A DNA stretch of 64,000 nucleotides from Streptococcus mitis (GTDB taxonomy: Bacteria > Bacillota > Bacilli > Lactobacillales > Streptococcaceae): positions 496,001 to 560,000 of the forward strand of contig NZ_JPFU01000013.1 in NCBI RefSeq assembly GCF_000722695.1, read 5' to 3'. The notes under the pieces are model-generated. The model made no database searches, had not been told where the DNA came from, and worked only from the letters and a program-made list of their open reading frames with translations. Below are positions 42,569 to 51,689 of this stretch, one piece after another. The position numbers were made by a program, and so were the translations under genes. Positions within the stretch are counted from its first letter, which is position 1. Every line of letters starts with the position of its first letter.

Positions 42569-42979
42569 CTAAATGATTCGTCCGTCCAAGTGATCCAGTT
42601 CATGCTGGCAAACCTGGGCTGGGAAGCCTGTCAAGGTAATGGTCTGTTCCTGCCACTTGCTGTCACGATAGGCAATCCTTATGGTTTCATAACGCTTAGT
42701 AGGTCTCACACCTACCAAGGACAAACAACCTTCTTCTGTCTCATAAGGTCCTTCAAAAGACAGGAGCACTGGGTTAAACATGACCACAGGAACCAAGCCA
42801 AGATTAAAGATAATCACGCGCTTCTGCACCCCAATCATATTGGCAGCCAGACCGACACAAGTCTCACGATTCGCTAAAAGTGTATCTTGTAAGTCTCTAG
42901 CAAGATACAGGTCTTCCTGACTTGCCGGCTGAGACACCTGATATAAAAACAAAATATCCTTTACAATTTTCTTCTCCAC
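42569..42979 (-). CDS. def: Peptide deformylase-like protein with altered motif I
   Basis: A 136-residue short deformylase-family protein. Motif II EGCLS and motif III HELDH keep the three metal ligands (one Cys, two His) and the catalytic Glu. Motif I reads GLAANMIG, where most deformylases have GLAAPQIG, so the conserved Gln that stabilises the transition state is Met here. It may therefore have reduced or altered activity and is probably the second deformylase paralogue of these streptococci, the true housekeeping one being elsewhere. The start codon is GTG at 42979 (GTGGAGAAG), preceded by AGAGGAG and GAGGA. It forms an operon with the membrane protein gene that follows. Confidence 0.8.
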   Translation of the reverse strand: MEKKIVKDILFLYQVSQPASQEDLYLARDLQDTLLANRETCVGLAANMIGVQKRVIIFNLGLVPVVMFNPVLLSFEGPYETEEGCLSLVGVRPTKRYETIRIAYRDSKWQEQTITLTGFPAQVCQHELDHLDGRII

Positions 42980-43008
42980 TTCCTCACACTCCTCTTGCTT
43001 TTTACTAT

Positions 43009-43046
43009 ATTATAGCAATTATAGCACAAAAGCCGACAACTGTAAC
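43009..43046 (-). promoter_or_regulatory. Promoter of the def-like operon, with two tandem extended -10 boxes
   Basis: TGCTATAAT occurs twice on the minus strand (-10 hexamers at 43018-43023 and 43009-43014), nine bases apart. The upstream one has a GTTACA-like -35 at 17 bp. Confidence 0.7.
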
Positions 43047-43096
43047 CCCTTACCCTCAACTGTAGAAAAAAGCCATCCGAAGATGACTTTTTCTTT

Positions 43097-45793
43097 TTAT
43101 ATCGCATTCTTGTCAAAACCAAGTTTGCGTTGAACAAACTTAACAATTTCGACGATGATAATCATTGAGAAACTTCCAGCCATAACAATTCCCCATTGTG
43201 ATAAGTCTAGTTTGGTTACGTGGAAGATTCCTTCAAGTGGTTCTACAACGATTGTTGCCATGAGAAGGATAAAGGATACCAAGATAGACCAGTTAAAGGT
43301 CTTAGACTTGAATGGGCCAACTGTCAAGATGGACTGGTAAACAGACTTGACATTGTAGGCATGGAAGAGCTGAATCAAGCCAAGGGTTGCAAAGGCCATA
43401 GTTAGGGCATCTGCATGAATCGCATGATTGTCACCCACATGAACTGGGTAAGCAAGGGCAAGGCCATAAACACTCATAACAAGGGCTGCTTGGAGTACAC
43501 CTTGATAGATGATAGAACTGAAAACACCACCTGAGAAGAAGCTTGCCTTGCGTCCACGTGGTTTATGATTCATGACACCAGGCTCAGCAGGTTCAACACC
43601 AAGAGCGATAGCTGGGAAGGTATCTGTTACCAAGTTAATCCACAAAAGATGAACTGGCTGCAAGACGTCCCAACCAAAGAGGGTTGATAGGAAGATGGTT
43701 AATACTTCAGCAGTATTGGCAGAAAGTAGGTACTGAATAGTCTTTTGAATATTTGAGAAGACCTTACGTCCTTCTTCCACTGCGACGATGATAGTCGCAA
43801 AGTTATCATCTGCAAGAATCATGTCAGAAGCCCCCTTAGAAACCTCTGTACCAGTGATTCCCATACCGATACCGATATCGGCTGTTTTCAGAGCTGGAGC
43901 ATCATTAACACCGTCACCTGTCATGGCAACGACTTTACCTTGTTTTTGCCAGGCCTTAACGATACGAACCTTATGTTCTGGAGATACACGTGCATAAACA
44001 GAGTATTGACCAACAACTTTTTCAAATTCTTCATCAGATAGTTCGTTGAGTTCAGCACCAGTTAAAACGTGGCCTTCTGTATCGTTTGCGTCAATAATTC
44101 CCAAACGTTTGGCAATGGCTTCTGCAGTGTCTTGATGGTCACCCGTAATCATGATTGGACGGATTCCAGCTTCCTTAGCTACACGAACAGCCTCAGCGGC
44201 TTCAGGACGTTCCGGGTCAATCATTCCAATCAAACCAGTAAAGATTAAATCATTTTCAAGCTCTTCAGAAGTGAGATTTTCTGGAATGCTATCGATAATC
44301 TTATAAGCACCTGCAAGGACACGCAAGGCTTGATGAGCCATTTCAGAGTTGTTTGTATGAATGAGGTTTGTAACCTTCTCATCAATCGGAGCAATATCCC
44401 CAGCCTTATCACGAAGAACACAACGTTTCAAAAGTTGGTCTGGCGCACCCTTGACTGCTACAAGGAAACGACCATCTGGCAATGGGTGAACCGTTGACAT
44501 CAGCTTACGTTCAGAATCAAATGGTAACTCAGCCACACGAGGATATTTCTCTAAAAATCCTTTGACATCGTAGCCCTTGTCCAAGGCATACTGGATAAAG
44601 GCTGTTTCGGTTGGATCACCAATTAGATTGCCTTCCACATCAATCTTAGTATCGTTAGCTAAGACTACTGAACGTAGAAGCGGCATTTCAAGACCCAGTT
44701 CAATGTCATCAGCTGAGTCATGTAGGACCGCATCGTAGAAGACTTTTTCGACTGTCATCTTGTTCATGGTCAGCGTACCAGTCTTATCAGAAGCGATAAT
44801 TTCCGTTGAACCAAGTGTTTCAACTGCTGGCAACTTACGAACGATAGAGTTTCGTTTAGCCAAAACTTGAGTACCAAGGGCAAGAACGATAGTTACGATA
44901 GCTGGGAGCCCTTCTGGAATGGCTGCAACGGCAAGCGCAACAGAGGTCATCAACTCACCAAGTGGATTTTTCCCTTGAATGAAGACACCCACTACAAAAG
45001 TAACAAGGGCAATGACCAAGATAGCATAGGTCAATACCTTAGAAAGGTTGTTCAAGTTTTGTTTGAGTGGTGTATCCGTCTCATCCGCATCTTGAAGCAT
45101 GCCAGCGATATGACCAACTTCCGTGTACATACCTGTATTGACAACAACACCAAGACCACGACCATAAGTCACATTTGAGTTTTGGAAGGCCATATTGACA
45201 CGGTCACCAATACCAGCATCTGCAGCAAGTTCAACTGTCAAGTCTTTTTCGACTGGCACAGACTCACCTGTCAAGGCAGCTTCTTCAATTTTAAGAGAAT
45301 TGGCTTCAAGCAAACGTAGGTCTGCAGGTACTACATCACCAGCTTCAAGGGCAACAATATCTCCTGGAACCAATTCTTTAGAGTCAATCTCAGCCATGTG
45401 CCCATCACGAAGAACACGGGCAGCTGGACTAGACATGGATTTGAGGGCTTCGATAGCTTCCTCTGCTTTTCCTTCTTGGTAAACACCAAAGGCAGCATTG
45501 ATGATTACCACGGCTAAGATGATAATAGCATCTGCGATATCTTCCCCACCAGAAGTCACAACTGACAAGATTGCTGCCGCAACTAGGATGATAATCATCA
45601 AATCCTTAAATTGCTCGATAAATTTGACCAGGATTGATCGTTTCTCACCTTCTTCGAGTTCATTGTGGCCAAATTCTGCAAGGCGCTTTTCCGCCTCACT
45701 TGATGACAAACCTTGCTCGGTCGCATCCACAGCCTGTAAGACCTCTTCAGGACTCTGAGTATAAAACGCTTGGCGTTTTTGTTCTTTTGACAT
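43097..45793 (-). CDS. caxP: P-type cation ATPase CaxP/MgtA (Ca2+/Mn2+ exporter)
   Basis: An 898-residue P2-type ATPase of the inner membrane. It has the cation-ATPase N-terminal domain, paired membrane segments near 50-95 and 245-310, the actuator TGES motif (AALTGESVPVEK), the phosphorylated Asp in ASDKTGTLTMNKM, the TGDGVNDAPALK hinge motif, and a C-terminal set of membrane segments. In pneumococcus this transporter is known as CaxP or MgtA and exports calcium and manganese. I chose ATG 45793, preceded by AAGGAGG, over an upstream in-frame start at 45841 that lacks a ribosome site. Its long 5' leader contains a yybP-ykoY manganese riboswitch with an intrinsic terminator, so expression should rise with manganese. 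The other manganese exporter gene, mntE, lies 2.8 kb away. Confidence 0.92.
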   Translation of the reverse strand: MSKEQKRQAFYTQSPEEVLQAVDATEQGLSSSEAEKRLAEFGHNELEEGEKRSILVKFIEQFKDLMIIILVAAAILSVVTSGGEDIADAIIILAVVIINAAFGVYQEGKAEEAIEALKSMSSPAARVLRDGHMAEIDSKELVPGDIVALEAGDVVPADLRLLEANSLKIEEAALTGESVPVEKDLTVELAADAGIGDRVNMAFQNSNVTYGRGLGVVVNTGMYTEVGHIAGMLQDADETDTPLKQNLNNLSKVLTYAILVIALVTFVVGVFIQGKNPLGELMTSVALAVAAIPEGLPAIVTIVLALGTQVLAKRNSIVRKLPAVETLGSTEIIASDKTGTLTMNKMTVEKVFYDAVLHDSADDIELGLEMPLLRSVVLANDTKIDVEGNLIGDPTETAFIQYALDKGYDVKGFLEKYPRVAELPFDSERKLMSTVHPLPDGRFLVAVKGAPDQLLKRCVLRDKAGDIAPIDEKVTNLIHTNNSEMAHQALRVLAGAYKIIDSIPENLTSEELENDLIFTGLIGMIDPERPEAAEAVRVAKEAGIRPIMITGDHQDTAEAIAKRLGIIDANDTEGHVLTGAELNELSDEEFEKVVGQYSVYARVSPEHKVRIVKAWQKQGKVVAMTGDGVNDAPALKTADIGIGMGITGTEVSKGASDMILADDNFATIIVAVEEGRKVFSNIQKTIQYLLSANTAEVLTIFLSTLFGWDVLQPVHLLWINLVTDTFPAIALGVEPAEPGVMNHKPRGRKASFFSGGVFSSIIYQGVLQAALVMSVYGLALAYPVHVGDNHAIHADALTMAFATLGLIQLFHAYNVKSVYQSILTVGPFKSKTFNWSILVSFILLMATIVVEPLEGIFHVTKLDLSQWGIVMAGSFSMIIIVEIVKFVQRKLGFDKNAI

Positions 45794-45860
45794 GTGTCTC
45801 CTCCTTGACATTGTGTGCAAAACAGACTCTCTTTTCCCCATCGTATCTTTTCACGACAAA

Positions 45861-45989
45861 CAAAAAGAGACCTGTTAATCATAACAAGTCTCGCTGTTTA
45901 AGATAGTGCCGGAAAGCATACTTTTCAGTACAAAATTCGGAATGACGACACTATCACAGGTTTCTGCCAGCTACTCCCTTGAGTAGTAC
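45861..45989 (-). ncRNA. yybP-ykoY manganese riboswitch with terminator, leader of caxP
   Basis: On the minus strand the leader begins with CTACTCAAGGGAGTAGC, the hallmark stem-loop of the yybP-ykoY class, and later has the CGTCAT loop that forms the Mn2+ site with it. An expression platform follows: GAGACTTGTTATG pairs with TAACAGGTCTC and is trailed by five T (45861-45892). Manganese binding is expected to prevent termination. A Mn-sensing riboswitch in front of this ATPase has been described in Streptococcus. Confidence 0.9.
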
Positions 45990-45990
45990 T

Positions 45991-46019
45991 ATTATACCAA
46001 ATTTTGAAAAGTTTTCAAA
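45991..46019 (-). promoter_or_regulatory. Promoter of the caxP riboswitch leader
   Basis: -10 TATAAT at 45991-45996 preceded by TTGG, with a weak -35 TTTGAA at 46014-46019 and a 17-bp spacer. It partly overlaps the end of the upstream glycosyltransferase region. Confidence 0.7.
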
Positions 46020-46030
46020 GAGTAAAGATT

Positions 46031-47002
46031 CTATAAAATTCTATCCTTATCAAAAGTACGTTCACTGATAATATATCTAGGACGACGTTTCGTTTCTAGG
46101 TAAATCTTTCCAATATACTCACCAATTACTCCTAAACTAATCAATTGTACTCCACCAAGTAAACTAACTATTGCATAGGTGCTTGCCCAACCAGCCACAA
46201 CCGTACCAGCAAACTTACTCAATATAACCCAAATAATTAATAGAAAACTAAAGAGTGACGTCAAAACACCAAGGCTTGTAATCAACCGAATCGGTTTGAT
46301 TGATAAACTGGTAATACCATCCATAGCCAAACCAAGCATTTTAGATAGTGGATAATGACTCTCACCAGCAATTCGTTCATGGCGCTTATATGAAACGTAA
46401 GAATATTTAAAACCAACTAAAGGCATTAAACCACGAAGAAATAGATTCACTTCAGTGAATTTTTCTAATTCCTTCAAGAATCTTTTAGAAACCAAGCGAT
46501 AGTCGGCATGATTGAAAACAACTTCTGCTCCAAATAGGCGTAGCACTTTATAAAAACCTTCGGCTGTAATTCGTTTAAAAGCAGAGTCCGTATCACGGTT
46601 ATCACGTACACCGTATACAATTTCAGAACCACTTTTATACTCAGAAATCATCTTATCCATGCAGTTAATATCATCTTGTCCATCGGCATCAATGGTAATG
46701 ACAATATCAGCAAACTGAATAGCTTCATACATACCTGCAAGAACACTACTTTGATGTCCCCTATTACGACTTTGTGATACACCAACCACAGAAGAAATGG
46801 AATTAGCATAACTTTTTATCAATTCCCAAGTTCGATCCTTACTACCATCATTGATATACATGATTTTACTAAGAGGATGGATTTCTTCTTTCTTCACTAA
46901 TTGTTCAATTTTTTCAACAAACATTGGATTAGTATGTGGTAGGACTTGCTCTTCGTTGTAACATGGAATAACTATGTATAAAATCGGCTTTTCCCTACTC
47001 AT
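46031..47002 (-). CDS. Polyprenyl-phosphate glycosyltransferase, GT2 (CsbB/GtrB/DPM1 type)
   Basis: A 323-residue membrane-bound GT2. The N-terminal catalytic domain has IVIPCYNEE, the metal-binding DADGQDD (a D-x-D type motif) and the RGLMPLVGF segment. Two C-terminal membrane segments (about 232-258 and 265-295) match the CsbB/GtrB family, which loads a sugar from a nucleotide donor onto undecaprenyl phosphate. The upstream GT-C protein, one base away, would use that lipid-linked sugar outside the cell. The ATG at 47002 has GGAGGAG before it. The matching GtrA/GtcA-type flippase is not in this window. Acceptor unknown: teichoic acid, lipoteichoic acid or protein are all possible. Confidence 0.85.
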   Translation of the reverse strand: MSREKPILYIVIPCYNEEQVLPHTNPMFVEKIEQLVKKEEIHPLSKIMYINDGSKDRTWELIKSYANSISSVVGVSQSRNRGHQSSVLAGMYEAIQFADIVITIDADGQDDINCMDKMISEYKSGSEIVYGVRDNRDTDSAFKRITAEGFYKVLRLFGAEVVFNHADYRLVSKRFLKELEKFTEVNLFLRGLMPLVGFKYSYVSYKRHERIAGESHYPLSKMLGLAMDGITSLSIKPIRLITSLGVLTSLFSFLLIIWVILSKFAGTVVAGWASTYAIVSLLGGVQLISLGVIGEYIGKIYLETKRRPRYIISERTFDKDRIL

Positions 47003-47003
47003 A

Positions 47004-48437
47004 CTATTCTCCTCCTTTTCTATAAATCATAGCCGTATCAATCTGTTTTTCTAAGTGATAATTGATTTTAATATAATCCTTGATAAAAGAATCAGTTCTC
47101 TTACCATAATCCCATTCAGTATCAAATACAATATAGATAGGAGGATTTTCTTGTATAGATTTTTTAAACTCATCAATAATAACTCGATCATCTGTCACCG
47201 CAGGGATAAAGAAAAATTTTGTACTAGCTAGCCGTTCACTGTACAAATAAATTGTTCCATTTTGACGGTGTGTATAAATTCGGTCATCCATCGATGTATT
47301 TTTCTCTATATAGCTAGCTACACGTTGCTGTTTTTCAGAATTATTGAGATATCTAGTATTCATATTCTTCATGATGTATTTCACATCATTCTGGTATACA
47401 ATACTTAATCCTAAGAACAAGATAAGAAATACTTGAAAAGACATTTTCTTTGATATGCTATGAAATACATAGGAAATATATGGAATCAAAATCGGAAGCA
47501 TCACTAAAATGTAATGGCCATAGCTTCTTTTCGAGATAAGAGCCAGAAGTAGACAAATAATAAAAACAAAATGATAGAAAATTGATTTTATTCCAAATTT
47601 CTTCCACAGTGGTATCAAGGAAAATAACATCAATAAATTAAGACTTAAGAGATTTGTTTGGGAAATGTACCATCTGATAATCTCATACATCGAAACGTTA
47701 TTTGACTCTGTAGTATAAATAAAATTAATTCCAATCGACTGGTATACCATTTCAATAAAGATGCCCTTTGATAACAGATATAGGCACAAAGGGATAGTTG
47801 GTATTAATACTCCAAGGAAAAATAATCCAATCAAAGAAAACAATTCCCTATATGCTTTCTTTAGTATAAAATCAATCAATATATAAATACAAAATACTAG
47901 CCAAATCCCTATCATATTTGCTTTCGTAAAAAATACAATAGCGAAAAATGCACCTGATACTACGATGTCATTTTTGCTGAAATCGCTTTGTATAAACAGT
48001 TTTAAAAAAATGTATAATGAATAAGCCAAAAAAGGTAAAATAAAACCTTCTAAACTCCAACCGCCATCAAAAAAATACTCATAAATTATAAAGATAATTG
48101 CTAAAGTTAAAATTGTTTGCTTATTTCCAGTAAATAACCTTGAAATCTTATAGCTAGCTACAAAGAAAAGAAATGTGCAAAATAGGTATAAAAATTTAAT
48201 TCCTAAAGCACCACCAATAAGATATCCTAGGTAGTTCAGTAAAAAAACAACTGGCCCCTTATGATCAAATAGGTCTGCATACATCAATTCTCCTCTATTC
48301 ATTGCATACCCAAAATATTCAAAAATACTAGCATCTGAAAACGGTATTCCTTGTTTGACATTTGTTACCATCGAGAACCAGACTAAAACAGTAAAGAGCA
48401 AAGAAATACTCATCACTAAAATACTCATTTTTTTCAA
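47004..48437 (-). CDS. Polytopic GT-C type glycosyltransferase (GT39/ArnT-like fold)
   Basis: A 477-residue integral membrane protein with around ten hydrophobic segments and a short C-terminal extracellular part. The first outside loop contains SDASIFEYFGY and ADLFDHKGPVVFL. The acidic pair plus DHKGP resembles the catalytic loop of PMT/ArnT-type GT-C enzymes that take sugars from polyprenyl phosphate. The start is TTG at 48437, seven bases after GAGGTG; an ATG three codons later is the alternative. The coding sequence is clearly more AT-rich than its neighbours, suggesting transfer. It pairs with the GT2 gene, so together they look like two parts of a three-component envelope glycosylation system. 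Confidence 0.75.
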   Translation of the reverse strand: MKKMSILVMSISLLFTVLVWFSMVTNVKQGIPFSDASIFEYFGYAMNRGELMYADLFDHKGPVVFLLNYLGYLIGGALGIKFLYLFCTFLFFVASYKISRLFTGNKQTILTLAIIFIIYEYFFDGGWSLEGFILPFLAYSLYIFLKLFIQSDFSKNDIVVSGAFFAIVFFTKANMIGIWLVFCIYILIDFILKKAYRELFSLIGLFFLGVLIPTIPLCLYLLSKGIFIEMVYQSIGINFIYTTESNNVSMYEIIRWYISQTNLLSLNLLMLFSLIPLWKKFGIKSIFYHFVFIICLLLALISKRSYGHYILVMLPILIPYISYVFHSISKKMSFQVFLILFLGLSIVYQNDVKYIMKNMNTRYLNNSEKQQRVASYIEKNTSMDDRIYTHRQNGTIYLYSERLASTKFFFIPAVTDDRVIIDEFKKSIQENPPIYIVFDTEWDYGKRTDSFIKDYIKINYHLEKQIDTAMIYRKGGE

Positions 48438-48534
48438 TTATATTCACCTCAACTTTTCACTTTATCAGTCTATCATATTTCCTAAAAAAAAAAGTATTTT
48501 CTGCTTTGTATTTTCTTACGTTTATCCGTCCTAT

Positions 48535-48563
48535 TTGAATTTTCCCTTGAAAACCAGTATAAT
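48535..48563 (+). promoter_or_regulatory. mntE promoter
   Basis: -35 TTGAAT (48535-48540), 17-bp spacer, -10 TATAAT (48558-48563). It is divergent from the GT-C gene. Confidence 0.75.
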
Positions 48564-48596
48564 GGTAGAATGCTATGTGACTAGAAAGGAAGTTGG

Positions 48597-49781
48597 ATGA
48601 AGCAATCTATTTCAAATCTCAAGTTAGCTGAGCGTGGGGCCATTATCAGTATTTCGACCTACCTGCTCTTGTCTGCGGCCAAATTGGCAACTGGTCATCT
48701 TCTTCATTCATCCAGTTTGGTGGCCGATGGTTTTAACAACGTCTCGGACATCATTGGAAATGTTGCCCTCTTGATAGGGATTCGGATGGCGCGCCAGCCT
48801 GCAGACCGTGACCACCGTTTTGGTCACTGGAAGATTGAGGATTTGGCAAGCTTAATCACTTCCATCATCATGTTTTATGTCGGTTTCGATGTACTTCAGG
48901 ATACCATTCAAAAAATTCTCAGTCATGAAGAAACGGTCATTGATCCTCTTGGTGCAACTCTAGGAATCATTTCTGCAGCGATTATGTTTATGGTTTATCT
49001 CTACAACACTCGCCTCAGTAAGAAATCCAACTCCAAGGCACTGAAGGCCGCAGCAAAGGACAATCTTTCTGATGCTGTTACCTCACTTGGTACTACTATT
49101 GCCATCCTAGCTAGCAGTTTCAATTATCCCATTGTGGATAAACTGGTTGCCATTATCATCACTTTCTTTATCTTGAAAACTGCCTATGATATCTTCATTG
49201 AGTCTTCCTTTAGTCTTTCAGATGGCTTTGACGACCGTCTGCTTGAGGACTACCAAAAGGCTATCATGGAAATTCCAAAGATTAGCAAGGTTAAATCACA
49301 AAGAGGCCGTACCTACGGCAGCAATATTTACCTGGATATTACGCTAGAAATGAATCCTGACTTGTCTGTTTTTGAGAGTCATGAAATCGCGGATCAAGTC
49401 GAGTCTATGCTAGAAGAACGATTTGGTATTTTTGATACTGATATCCACATCGAACCTGCTCCCATTCCTGAAGATGAAATTATGGATAATGTCTATAAAA
49501 AACTCCTTATGCGCGAGCAATTGATTGACCAAGGAAATCAATTAGAAGAACTCCTAGCTGACGATTTTGTCTATATTCGTCAAGATGGAGAACAGATGAA
49601 TAAAGAGGCCTATAAAGCCGAAAAAGAATTGAACTCTGCTATCAAGGATATTGAAGTTACTTCCATCAGCCAAAAAACCAAGTTAATGCGTTATGAATTA
49701 GATGGCATTATCCATACCAGTATCTGGCGTCGCCACGAAACTTGGCAAAATGTCTTTCATCAAGAAACCAAAAAAGAATAG
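48597..49781 (+). CDS. mntE: Cation diffusion facilitator manganese exporter MntE
   Basis: A 394-residue CDF-family exporter with six membrane segments in the first half. The metal-site motif in segment 2 reads VADGFNNVSD, and HRFGHWKIED follows at the next loop. The second half holds the cytoplasmic ferredoxin-like CDF domain and a C-terminal extension of about 100 residues. In pneumococcus the protein in this position is MntE, which exports Mn2+ and protects against manganese overload. The ATG is preceded by AGGAAG. It is a single-gene unit with its own promoter and terminator. Unlike caxP, no riboswitch is visible in its short 5' leader. Confidence 0.9.
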   Translation: MKQSISNLKLAERGAIISISTYLLLSAAKLATGHLLHSSSLVADGFNNVSDIIGNVALLIGIRMARQPADRDHRFGHWKIEDLASLITSIIMFYVGFDVLQDTIQKILSHEETVIDPLGATLGIISAAIMFMVYLYNTRLSKKSNSKALKAAAKDNLSDAVTSLGTTIAILASSFNYPIVDKLVAIIITFFILKTAYDIFIESSFSLSDGFDDRLLEDYQKAIMEIPKISKVKSQRGRTYGSNIYLDITLEMNPDLSVFESHEIADQVESMLEERFGIFDTDIHIEPAPIPEDEIMDNVYKKLLMREQLIDQGNQLEELLADDFVYIRQDGEQMNKEAYKAEKELNSAIKDIEVTSISQKTKLMRYELDGIIHTSIWRRHETWQNVFHQETKKE

Positions 49782-49783
49782 AG

Positions 49784-49812
49784 AAATCCTGTCATGAGAC
49801 GGGATTTTTCTA
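49784..49812. terminator. Bidirectional terminator between mntE and the ABC-F gene
   Basis: AAATCCTGTC pairs with GACGGGATTT around ATGA (G-T pairs allowed), with A/T runs on both flanks. Confidence 0.75.
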
Positions 49813-49817
49813 TTCTT

Positions 49818-51689
49818 TTAACTATCAAATTCACTTAGGTATTCATAGCGTTCGTATTTTTCAAGGAGTGCTTCGTTTTTTTCATCTAGCTCTTTTTGAA
49901 GAGTAGTCAGCTTATCAAAGTCAGAGCCGTTAGCCTGCATTTCCTCTTCAATAGCAGCGATACGGCTTTCCAAGGCTTCAATATCGCCTTCAATATTTGC
50001 CCACTCCTGCTTTTCTTGGTAGGTCATGCGTTTCTTATCTTCACGGACCTTAACCACTTTCTCCTTTTCGGCCTTTTGCACTTGATTGGCCATCTCTGTT
50101 TCAAAGGCTTTTTCATCAAGATAGTCGGTGTAATGACCAAAGAATGGACGAATCTTGCCATCCTCAAAAGCGAGAATCTTAGTAGCCACCTTATCCAAGA
50201 AATAGCGGTCGTGACTAACAGTCAAAACTGGACCAGCAAAGCCTTGCAAGAAATTCTCCAAGACTGTCAAGGTTGCAATATCTAGGTCATTTGTCGGTTC
50301 GTCCAAGAGAAGAACATTTGGTTTTTCCAAGAGCAATTTGAGGAGATAAAGACGTTTTTTCTCTCCTCCAGACAATTTCTCAATCAAGGTTCCATGCGTC
50401 GAACGTGGGAAAAGGAACTGCTCCAGCAACTCTGCAATCGAAGTACTAGAACCAGCGCTGGTCTTGACCTCTTCTGCCACTTCCTGCAAGTAATTGATCA
50501 CTCGCTTACTTTCATCCAAGCCCTCAATTTGCTGAGAGAAATAGGCGATGCGAACAGTTTCCCCAATCACAACTTGTCCTGCTGTCGGCTCAAGACTTCC
50601 TGCAATCAAGTTGAGTAGGGTTGATTTTCCAACACCGTTGTCTCCAACGATTCCAATACGATCTTTAGCCTGCACCAAAAGGTTAAAATCTTGCAAAATG
50701 GGCTTATTTTCATAGGCGAAGGAAACATCCTGAAACTCGATGACTTTTTTCCCAATCCGACTAGTCTCAAAATTCATGGTCAAGTCTGTCTCAGCACTAC
50801 TGCCTGAAACTTCTTTCTTCAAGTCATGGAATCGATTGATACGAGCCTGCTGCTTGGTCGCACGCGCCTGCGGTTGTCTACGCATCCAAGTCAATTCTTG
50901 CTTATAGAGTTGCTCTTTTTTGTGGAGTAAAGCTGCATCTCGCTCGTCTTGTTCAGCCTTAAGGCGAACATAGTCCTGATAATTTCCCTGGTACTCGGTC
51001 AAGCCTGCGCGATCCAACTCGAAAATCCGAGTTGACAAAGCGTCTAGGAAATAACGGTCGTGGGTAATAAAAAGGACGGTCTTCTTAGAATTTTTCAAAA
51101 AGAGGGTCAGCCACTCAATAGTCGCAATATCCAGATGGTTGGTCGGCTCATCCAAAAGCAAGAGGTCGTGGTTGCCAAGTAAGACTTGCGCCAACTGGAC
51201 CCGTCTTCTTAGACCACCTGACAAATCCCCAACAAGAGTAGATAAGTCCTGAATCCCCAGCTTGCTAAGGACAGTCTTTACCTGACTCTCAATTTCCCAA
51301 GCTTGGAGAGAGTCCATTTCAGCCATGACCCGTTCCAAACGAGCCTGCTTGTCCTCACTGTAGTTGAGCATGATCAACTCATACTCACGAATGAGCTGGA
51401 TTTCCTTGAGGTCGCTGGATAGGACCGTATCCAAGACCGTCTTGCTATCATCAAAATCAGGATCTTGAGTCAAGTAACCAATCTGGTAATCATTCTTAGC
51501 TGAAAAAGGACTAACATCCCCATCAAAGCCAGAAACACCAGAAAGAACATCTAAAAGGGTGGTCTTCCCTGTTCCATTGACACCAATCAAACCAATTCTG
51601 TCTAGATCATGGATGATAAAGGAAATATCCTTAAAAACGGTCTTATCACCGACGGATTTACTTAGTTTTTCAACGATAAAATCACTCAT
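49818..51689 (-). CDS. ABC-F family ATPase, Uup-like
   Basis: A 623-residue soluble protein with two ABC ATPase domains and no membrane segments. Walker A motifs are [11 protein letters not shown] (about 36-46) and [11 protein letters not shown] (about 350); signature motifs are LSGGLRRR and LSGGEKKR; Walker B motifs read [11 protein letters not shown] and [13 protein letters not shown]-terminal coiled coil of about 80 residues ending YLSEFDS is typical of the Uup branch. ABC-F proteins act on ribosomes. The ATG overlaps the cca stop by four bases, so it is the last gene of dapB-cca-ABC-F. A resistance role is possible in ABC-F generally but nothing here points to one. Confidence 0.88.
   Translation of the reverse strand: MSDFIVEKLSKSVGDKTVFKDISFIIHDLDRIGLIGVNGTGKTTLLDVLSGVSGFDGDVSPFSAKNDYQIGYLTQDPDFDDSKTVLDTVLSSDLKEIQLIREYELIMLNYSEDKQARLERVMAEMDSLQAWEIESQVKTVLSKLGIQDLSTLVGDLSGGLRRRVQLAQVLLGNHDLLLLDEPTNHLDIATIEWLTLFLKNSKKTVLFITHDRYFLDALSTRIFELDRAGLTEYQGNYQDYVRLKAEQDERDAALLHKKEQLYKQELTWMRRQPQARATKQQARINRFHDLKKEVSGSSAETDLTMNFETSRIGKKVIEFQDVSFAYENKPILQDFNLLVQAKDRIGIVGDNGVGKSTLLNLIAGSLEPTAGQVVIGETVRIAYFSQQIEGLDESKRVINYLQEVAEEVKTSAGSSTSIAELLEQFLFPRSTHGTLIEKLSGGEKKRLYLLKLLLEKPNVLLLDEPTNDLDIATLTVLENFLQGFAGPVLTVSHDRYFLDKVATKILAFEDGKIRPFFGHYTDYLDEKAFETEMANQVQKAEKEKVVKVREDKKRMTYQEKQEWANIEGDIEALESRIAAIEEEMQANGSDFDKLTTLQKELDEKNEALLEKYERYEYLSEFDS

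Noticed and set aside
45794..45841. Longer CaxP starting at 45841
   Set aside because: No ribosome site there; AAGGAGG just before ATG 45793 fits the known protein start.
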